In this document: piece by piece, positions 58,973 to 64,000 of the stretch | How positions within the stretch are numbered: position 1 is the first letter of the stretch | How the letters are laid out: each line of letters starts with the position of its first letter | Source: UBA6055 sp965203755 | GTDB taxonomy: Bacteria; Chloroflexota; Anaerolineae; Aggregatilineales; Phototrophicaceae | Reading direction: 5' to 3' | DNA length: 64,000 bases | Assembly (NCBI GenBank): GCA_965203755.1 | Contig: OZ241910.1 | Location: 2,976,001-3,040,000 of the forward strand | Notes under the pieces: model-generated | What the model was told of the DNA's origin: nothing | Databases searched by the model: none | The model's input: the letters and a program-made list of their open reading frames with translations, nothing else | Made by a program: the position numbers and the translations under genes

Positions 58973-59109
58973 GATGATCCCCCCACTACATCCACAACAC
59001 TATTTGATACTAGAAAAAACCCTAGCAGGGCACCTATCACGCAGGCAACGCAAATCAGTATAAAACAAACAGAAACCACGATATTGCCGACGTCCCTAAC
59101 ACCATCCAT
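58969..59109 (-). CDS. 46-residue single-pass membrane peptide
   Basis: ATG 59109 is preceded by AAGGGA at good spacing and begins 21 bases after the aldolase stop. The peptide MDGVRDVGNIVVSVCFILIC continues with VACVIGALLGFFLVSNSVVD and ends VVGGSS. It is one long hydrophobic helix with Cys residues. It overlaps the next ORF by four bases. No family recognised. Promotion by good ribosome site and coupling makes it a plausible real small protein at the end of the sugar-importer operon. Confidence 0.5.
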   Translation of the reverse strand: MDGVRDVGNIVVSVCFILICVACVIGALLGFFLVSNSVVDVVGGSS

Positions 59110-59130
59110 GTTACATCCCTTCTGGAAAAA

Positions 59131-60096
59131 CTAGCGATAAGTCTCGTGCCAGCCTTCGGCAAAGGTCGGCGCCTGATAAAAGTCCGTCCATGGCCGGCCG
59201 TCGCGCTTAGCGATATCCAACAGCTGCCGCAGCCGCGAAAGCGCGGCGCCGCGCAGAAAAGCCGCCCGCTCGGCGCTTCCCATCGCCACCGATTCCTTCC
59301 AGATGGCGCGGCCAGCCAAAAAGCCGCTGGCTCCGCTCTCACAGGCAACTTGCAGCTGCGGCTTGAAGCGCGCAAAATCAACCCCGGCGCTCAACAGCGC
59401 CCACGGCACAGCGCAGGCATCGCTCAAGCGCCGACAGGCTCGCCGCCATTCCGCCATATCTGAAACATACTGAATATCCACCGGGAACTCCAGCTTCAGC
59501 ACATCCGCCCCCGTCCGCGACAGCCGCCGCGCCGTCTCGATAACAATATCGGGGCGCTGGCGAGCAAACTCGGGGCTGTTCTTTTCTATTCCGTCTTGAA
59601 TGCTGTAGCTCATCGGTTCAAGGAAGACCGGCAAATCAAGGCGATGACAGTCGTTCACCACGTCGACGATGAAACGTTCAAGTTCGGCCGCCAAGTCCTC
59701 GCGCTGCGGGTTGTAATACACCATCAGCTTGACGGCGCATCCGCCCAGCATACGCACCTTCGCCGGCCCCCAGCCGGCAAGCAGTCGACTGCGGCGATAA
59801 CTCGAATCGCCTTGATAGCCACTCTGTTCTAACGCAAGCGCCAGTCCAGCCCGCCCGCTCATCGCCATCGCCGCCGGCAACCCGTAAATCGGATCGAGCA
59901 GCACCGCGCTGGCTTCCGCCGACAAGACGCGGCTGACTTCGCTTTTGATACGCGCCAGCTGCCCATAGTCAGCCGTCGGCAGCATGCGCCGATAGCTGCC
60001 GCGCTGGTCAAATGCCAAAATGCCAAATACATCGCGGTCAGCCAAGCCGCTGGCTTTTAAGCCGCGATAACGTCCAGGAGTTAGTTCAGTTCGCAT
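59131..60096 (-). CDS. Class I aldolase, tagatose-1,6-bisphosphate aldolase (LacD)-like
   Basis: ATG 60096 has GAGGA upstream and overlaps the end of the ATPase gene by 11 bases. The 321-residue product shows RYRGLKASGLADRDVFGILA, FDQRGSYRRMLPT, SAVLLDPIYGLPAAM, CAVKLMVYYNPQR with a Lys, DLPVFLEPMSYSI and GADVLKLEFPVDIQYVS with the probable Schiff-base Lys, and ALLSAGVDFARFKPQLQVAC. This is the LacD/DhnA-related group that splits ketose bisphosphates such as tagatose-1,6-bisphosphate into triose phosphates. It follows the CUT2 sugar importer, so it likely finishes breakdown of the imported sugar. Confidence 0.85.
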   Translation of the reverse strand: MRTELTPGRYRGLKASGLADRDVFGILAFDQRGSYRRMLPTADYGQLARIKSEVSRVLSAEASAVLLDPIYGLPAAMAMSGRAGLALALEQSGYQGDSSYRRSRLLAGWGPAKVRMLGGCAVKLMVYYNPQREDLAAELERFIVDVVNDCHRLDLPVFLEPMSYSIQDGIEKNSPEFARQRPDIVIETARRLSRTGADVLKLEFPVDIQYVSDMAEWRRACRRLSDACAVPWALLSAGVDFARFKPQLQVACESGASGFLAGRAIWKESVAMGSAERAAFLRGAALSRLRQLLDIAKRDGRPWTDFYQAPTFAEGWHETYR

Positions 60097-60853
60097 AGTT
60101 ATCCTCAACTGTGGCGCTGCCGACAATATGTCTGACGATCAATTCTTCGGTGGCTTGACGGCGCGGCAGGTTGGCGACGGCGCGGCCGCGGCGCATCACC
60201 ACCATGCGGTCAGCGACCGCCATCACATCCTGCAAGGTATGGCTGATCAAAATCACGGGAATGTCCTGGCGGCGCAGCGAGCGAATCAAGTCCAGCACCT
60301 TGCGCTGCTCCGGCACGCCCAAGGCCGCGGTCGGCTCGTCCATAATCACCAAACGCGCCTGCCAATACATCGCCCGCGCGATTGCCACTGCCTGCCGCTG
60401 ACCGCCCGACAGATTGACCAGCTTTTGCCGCAGCGACGGTATCTTGATGTCCAGCTGATCCAATGCCTGCGCCGCTTCAGACCGCATAAAGGCATCATCG
60501 GTCACTGGAATCAAGCCGAACAGCCGTCTGGTTTTTTCCTTGCCCAAAAATACATTGGCGCCGACATCCAGGTTCTCGGCCAGCGCCAAATCCTGATAAA
60601 TGGTTTCAATGCCCCGACTGCGAATATCGGCTGGGGCGTGAGCGGTGATATCGTCGCCGTTGAAGACGACCTTGCCCTGTTCAGGACGGTAGACCCCCGA
60701 AATACACTTGATGAGGGTCGATTTCCCGGCGCCGTTATCGCCAAGCAGGGCGACCACCTCGCCGGGCCAGATTTCAAAATCAACCTGATCGACAGCCGTC
60801 AGACCGCCGAAAAATTTGCTGATGCCGGCGGCGGTCAAGATGGGTTCAGACAT
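60086..60853 (-). CDS. Sugar ABC transporter ATPase, CUT2 single-domain type (FrcA-like)
   Basis: ATG 60853 overlaps the stop of the permease gene (AATGTCTGA). The 255-residue protein contains one nucleotide-binding domain: Walker A GDNGAGKST, Q-loop IYQDLALAEN, signature LSGGQRQAVAIARAM, Walker B LVIMDEPTAAL and H-loop LISHTLQDV. CUT2 ATPases are usually double domains (RbsA about 500 residues); single-domain ones like FrcA also exist. It powers the ribose-type permease upstream. Confidence 0.93.
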   Translation of the reverse strand: MSEPILTAAGISKFFGGLTAVDQVDFEIWPGEVVALLGDNGAGKSTLIKCISGVYRPEQGKVVFNGDDITAHAPADIRSRGIETIYQDLALAENLDVGANVFLGKEKTRRLFGLIPVTDDAFMRSEAAQALDQLDIKIPSLRQKLVNLSGGQRQAVAIARAMYWQARLVIMDEPTAALGVPEQRKVLDLIRSLRRQDIPVILISHTLQDVMAVADRMVVMRRGRAVANLPRRQATEELIVRHIVGSATVEDNYAN

Positions 60854-61967
60854 TGGCTTGCAGCCTTTCCAAAGCATCCTGGGCTTGATTGACCAGGACG
60901 GCGATGATAATGACGACGCCGACGACGATGAACTGCCAGATCGCGTTGATGTTCAAGATGACCAAGCCGGTTTGCAGGACGGCGATAATCAAGGCGCCGA
61001 CGACCGCGCCCATAATATCGCCTTCGCCGCCGAAGAGGTTGGTGCCGCCGATGACGACCGCCGCCACCGATGACAGCAGCGCGGCTTCGCCGGCCTGCGG
61101 CGCCCCGGCGGTGAAGCGGAACAGATGCAGCACCCCGGCGATGCCGGCGGTGAAGCCGCAAATGACGTAGATGATGATGAGATGACGGTCAACGTTGATG
61201 CCGGCGCGGCGGGCGGCTTCTTCACTGCCGCCAATCACATAGGTATGGCGGCCAAATTTTGTCCGCGCCAGGATAAAGGCGAATACCAAAACAACCAGCG
61301 CGGTGATGATGACTGGATAAGGCAAAAGCTGTGACACGGTTCGCAGCTGCTGCGGCGACAGATCCGGCGGCAGCGTCAGCCACTCAAAGCCGCGCTCCGG
61401 GATGTAGTACAGCAGACTGCCGTTGCCAATCATACGGAGCGACTCGCGCAGTTCGGCGGAAAGCCCCCGCACCACCTGCTGCCCGTCGGTCAGTAAAAAG
61501 GCGGCGCCGCGCACAATGCCGAACATGCCCAGGGTGGCGATGAAAGGCGGGACTTTGACGCGGGCGACCAAAACGCCGTTGATCAAGCCGGGGATGAGGG
61601 CGACCAGCAGGCCGGCGAACATGCCCGCCAGCATGGCAAAGGCGACGTCATTGCCGGCTTCTGCCAGGTCGCGCATCACGCGGGCGGTCGTCACCGAAGA
61701 CAGCCCGACCGTCCAGCCAATCGACAAATCAATCCCGGCGGTGATGACCACATAGGTTTGCCCAATCGACATGAGCATAATCAGGGTGCTGGTTGTCAGG
61801 ATGGAAGAGAAATTGCGAACGCTGAAAAAGCCGGTGCCGGTGAGGGAAAAATAAATGACAAGTCCAAGCAAGAATAAATAAGACCAGCTTTTGGTCAGAA
61901 ATTCAATCAAGCGGGAATGGATCACCGCCTGGCGATGTGCATTGCCTGATTTTACTTTTGATGCCAT
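60846..61967 (-). CDS. Sugar ABC transporter permease, RbsC type (CUT2)
   Basis: ATG 61967 (AGGAT seven bases upstream) gives 373 residues with about ten helices. Family segments are TLIMLMSIGQTYVVITAGID, LSIGWTVGLSSV, GLINGVLVARVKVPPFIATL, GMFGIVRGAAFLLTDGQQV, GRHTYVIGGSEEAARRAGIN and AVVIGGTNLFGGEGDIMGAV. These are all typical of the RbsC/FrcC membrane subunit. It lies 66 bases after the tandem binding protein, the gap holding a hairpin. Confidence 0.94.
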   Translation of the reverse strand: MASKVKSGNAHRQAVIHSRLIEFLTKSWSYLFLLGLVIYFSLTGTGFFSVRNFSSILTTSTLIMLMSIGQTYVVITAGIDLSIGWTVGLSSVTTARVMRDLAEAGNDVAFAMLAGMFAGLLVALIPGLINGVLVARVKVPPFIATLGMFGIVRGAAFLLTDGQQVVRGLSAELRESLRMIGNGSLLYYIPERGFEWLTLPPDLSPQQLRTVSQLLPYPVIITALVVLVFAFILARTKFGRHTYVIGGSEEAARRAGINVDRHLIIIYVICGFTAGIAGVLHLFRFTAGAPQAGEAALLSSVAAVVIGGTNLFGGEGDIMGAVVGALIIAVLQTGLVILNINAIWQFIVVGVVIIIAVLVNQAQDALERLQANV

Positions 61968-62001
61968 AGACAAATCCTGAAATCGCACGGTCAATATCGG
62001 T

Positions 62002-62023
62002 GGGGCAGGCCAAAGCCTACCCC
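62002..62023 (-). promoter_or_regulatory. Hairpin between tandem binding-protein and permease genes
   Basis: GGGGCAGGC (62002-62010) and GCCTACCCC (62015-62023) form a nine-base stem with one G-U pair and a CAAA loop. No T-run follows on the minus strand. Likely stabilises the binding-protein mRNA or attenuates transcription into the permease. Confidence 0.6.
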
Positions 62024-62033
62024 AAACTTTCGC

Positions 62034-63851
62034 TTAGTTGCCGGTGTAGATAAAGCGGGCGACGTCAGGGTCGTCCACATTATCGACGGTGATAACAGCA
62101 TAGCCAGTCGGCACGCGGGCGGGCATGGATGTCACACCGCGCAGGTTGGCCGCCTGCGCCACCACGCCAAGATAGCCCATGTCGGCTGGCTTCTGCGCGA
62201 TCACCAGCGAGACGATGCCATCATTCAAAAAGCCGATGTTCTCTTCGCTGGCATCAAACAGAGCCACCTCAATCGCGCCCTGCAAACCGGCGTTCTGAAT
62301 CGCGGTGCCGGCGCCCAGTGCGCCAAAGGTGTTGGTGGCGAACATCCCGACGATTTCAGGATTAGCCTGCAAGACGGCCGCCGTTTGCTGTTGAGCCATA
62401 TCGGCGCTGTTTTCGTTGTAATCGACGCGCACCACGGCCAGACCAAAATCTTCGGCGGCTTGCAGACAGCCTTCTTCGCGCTGGTCGGTCGTGCTGATGC
62501 CCGGGCGGGTGTTGGAGATGTAGATCTGCGCGCCTTCGCCCAGCTGGTCAGCCAAAGACGAGCAGGCGATGTAGCCGCCTTGAACGTTGTCCGAGCCGAT
62601 GTAGGAAAGCGGGAAGGTGACTTCGCCGTCGACATAGTCGCCGTCGCCGATGAAGGTATCCACGGTCAGCACCGGGATGCCGGCCTCGTGGGCTTCCTGC
62701 AAGACTGGGATCGACTGCTCTTTGTCATTGGGCGCTGTGACCAAGGAAGCAATGTCGCCGCGCGCGATCAAAGCCTCAATGATGGGCGCCGAGACGGTCA
62801 CATCGAAACGTTCAGGGTCTTGCTGAATGACATTGATGCCCAAACGGCCGGCGGCGGCGTAGACACCGCGCGACATGGTGATGTAAAAGGGATCGGGATT
62901 CACGCCCGGCACAAACGCCAGGTTATAGCTGTCATCCAGCGCCGCCTGTGGTTCGCTGGTGTTGCTGGTATAGATAAACCGCGCCACATCCGGGTCGTCC
63001 ACATTGTCGGCATTGATGACGGCATAGCCGGTCGGAATCCGCGCCGGGAGGCTGGCGACGCCATCAAGGTAGGCGGTTGCCAGCGCCACGCCCAGATAGC
63101 CCATGTCAGCCGGTTTCTGCGCGATCACCAGCGAGACGATGCCATCATTCAAAAAGCCGATGTTCTCTTCGCTGGCGTCAAACAGCGCCACCTCAATCGC
63201 GCCCTGCAAACCGGCGTTCTGAATCGCGGTGCCGGCGCCCAATGCGCCAAAGGTGTTGGTGGCGAACATGCCGACAATATCAGGATTAGCCTGCAAGACA
63301 GCCGCCGTTTGCTGCTGGGCGGTGTCGGCGCTGTTTTCGTTGTAATCGACGCGGGCGACGACCAAACCGCGGTCTTCAGCCGCTTGCAGACAGCCTTCCT
63401 CGCGCTGGTCGGTGGTGCTGATGCCCGGGCGCGTGTTGGAAACATAGATCTTCGCGCCTTCGCCCAGCTTGTCCGCCAATGACGAACAGGCGATGTATCC
63501 GCCCTGAACATTGTCCGAGCCGATGTAGGAAATCGGGAAAGTGACTTCGCCGTCGGCATAGTCGCCGTCGCCGATGAAGGTATCTACCGTCAGCACCGGG
63601 ATGCCGGCCTCATGCGCCTCCTGCAAGACCGGGATGGACTGCTCTTTGTCATTGGGCGCGGTGACCAAGGCGTCAATGTCGCCGCGGGCGATCAAAGCCT
63701 CAATGATGGGCGCCGAGATGGTCACATCGAAACGTTCCGGGTCCTGCTGGATGATCTCCAGCCCAAGATCAGCGGCCGCTTGGTACACGCCGGCGCTCAT
63801 GGTGATGTAAAAGGGATCGGGGTTGACACCCGGAACAAAAGCAACGGTATA
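62034..63851 (-). repeat. Internal 924-base direct duplication
   Basis: Domain 1 starts at 63851 and domain 2 at 62927, so the period is 924 bases (308 codons). The two copies share nearly all codons over long stretches. Differences are spread out and mostly conservative (for example PDIVG versus PEIVG), as expected of a true duplication rather than a simple assembly loop. Confidence 0.9.
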
Positions 63852-63932
63852 AGCGTCGTCTTGCGCGATGGCGCCTGGAGCGAGGCTTATCACAAACAGC
63901 GCGATGGCTAATAGAACAAGCAATTTTCTCAT
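62034..63932 (-). CDS. Tandem-duplicated sugar-binding protein (two RbsB/FrcB-type domains)
   Basis: The 632-residue protein has a signal peptide (RKLLVLLAIALFVISLAPGA, cut near AIAQ) and two nearly identical periplasmic-binding domains, residues 28-335 and 336-632. Each has AFVPGVNPDPFYITMS, QQDPERFDVT, APIIEALIARGDI, TAPNDKEQSIPVLQEAHEAG, SYIGSDNVQGGYIACSSLAD, NTRPGISTTDQREEGCLQAA and ATNTFGALGAGTAIQNAGLQ. The length is twice that of a normal CUT2 binding protein (about 310). The start is backed by AAGGAG ten bases upstream. It feeds the RbsC-type permease downstream. Domain identity is very high, so the duplication is recent or kept equal by gene conversion. Confidence 0.92.
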   Translation of the reverse strand: MRKLLVLLAIALFVISLAPGAIAQDDAYTVAFVPGVNPDPFYITMSAGVYQAAADLGLEIIQQDPERFDVTISAPIIEALIARGDIDALVTAPNDKEQSIPVLQEAHEAGIPVLTVDTFIGDGDYADGEVTFPISYIGSDNVQGGYIACSSLADKLGEGAKIYVSNTRPGISTTDQREEGCLQAAEDRGLVVARVDYNENSADTAQQQTAAVLQANPDIVGMFATNTFGALGAGTAIQNAGLQGAIEVALFDASEENIGFLNDGIVSLVIAQKPADMGYLGVALATAYLDGVASLPARIPTGYAVINADNVDDPDVARFIYTSNTSEPQAALDDSYNLAFVPGVNPDPFYITMSRGVYAAAGRLGINVIQQDPERFDVTVSAPIIEALIARGDIASLVTAPNDKEQSIPVLQEAHEAGIPVLTVDTFIGDGDYVDGEVTFPLSYIGSDNVQGGYIACSSLADQLGEGAQIYISNTRPGISTTDQREEGCLQAAEDFGLAVVRVDYNENSADMAQQQTAAVLQANPEIVGMFATNTFGALGAGTAIQNAGLQGAIEVALFDASEENIGFLNDGIVSLVIAQKPADMGYLGVVAQAANLRGVTSMPARVPTGYAVITVDNVDDPDVARFIYTGN

Positions 63933-64000
63933 TGTAAATCTCCTTGTGGATGAAAATAGACTGCGAGCTTCATAAAACGTTGCCTAGCATTTTACCATAG

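Noticed and set aside
62385..63482. 365-codon plus-strand frame opposite the tandem binding protein
   Set aside because: It is antisense to a well-supported gene, and its own repeats only mirror the duplication.
1..64000. tRNA, rRNA, riboswitch, transposase or integrase genes
   Set aside because: I looked through the intergenic stretches and saw no TPsiC-like arms, no conserved riboswitch core and no transposase or integrase frames. A covariance-model scan would be needed to exclude weak ones.

Overview
The window looks like a chromosomal segment of a heterotrophic bacterium, most likely a Chloroflexota (Anaerolineae or Caldilineae type). This is inferred from gene content, not from a marker gene: no rRNA or tRNA was recognised. 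The grounds are the many carbohydrate ABC importers paired with Gfo/Idh/MocA dehydrogenases, secreted proteins of the CSLREAI/beta-helix and Thr-Pro-repeat kinds, DUF4438 proteins, two F420/flavin-type LLM monooxygenases and a LarA-like protein. Sigma70-type promoters and AAGGAG ribosome sites are readable at several genes.

Layout. 1-5.7 kb: a cut LLM oxidoreductase (-), a GT-C type membrane glycosyltransferase (+), a LarA-like protein (+), then a sugar isomerase and a Gfo/Idh/MocA dehydrogenase (-). 5.8-12.4 kb (-): nagA, a second Gfo/Idh/MocA gene, an HNH endonuclease gene, and a CUT1-type sugar importer (binding protein and two permeases, no ATPase). 12.5-18.2 kb (+): a three-gene block of TerB-N/TerB-C protein, BrxD-like (DUF2791) ATPase and Lhr/BrxHI-like helicase. 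This is a DNA-processing, probably anti-phage, module. 18.3-23.2 kb (+): two SIS-domain amino-sugar proteins around a GH20 hexosaminidase, then an M24 peptidase. NagA to the left and the SIS/GH20 genes to the right form one amino-sugar locus in which the three-gene block now sits.

23.2-26.5 kb (-): a membrane-anchored pentapeptide-repeat protein and a secreted 17-repeat beta-helix protein. 26.6-36.8 kb (-): DUF4438 pair, Ldh2-type dehydrogenase, a shortened lysine-less aminotransferase coupled to a complete one, a dipeptide-type importer without ATPases, an SDR dehydrogenase and an acetamidase/formamidase; this reads as an amide or amino-acid derivative catabolic cluster. 37-39.6 kb (-): a large secreted Thr-Pro-repeat protein. 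40-43.7 kb: D-2-hydroxyacid dehydrogenase (+), LLM oxidoreductase, RidA, EamA transporter and a D-amino-acid-oxidase remnant (-). 43.9-47.5 kb (+): a heterodimeric ABC exporter. 47.5-48.9 kb (-): a lone DppB-type permease behind an OppF gene reduced to two fused scraps.

49-58.8 kb (+): a thiolase-fold protein lacking catalytic residues with its DUF35 partner, DhaK and DhaL, a fucose/arabinose isomerase family protein, a YnjB-like binding protein, an orphan MalK-like ATPase, a CaiB-type CoA-transferase and a nucleoside-hydrolase-like protein. 58.9-63.9 kb (-): a CUT2 sugar importer whose binding protein is an internal tandem duplication, followed by a LacD-like aldolase and two tiny membrane ORFs.

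Recurring theme: import of sugars and peptides, followed by isomerase, kinase, dehydrogenase and aldolase steps. Binding-protein genes are separated from their downstream transport genes by RNA hairpins in all four cases. Most exciting candidates: the TerB/BrxD/helicase block, the catalytically stripped thiolase-DUF35-DhaKL-isomerase pathway, and the tandem-duplicated sugar-binding protein.
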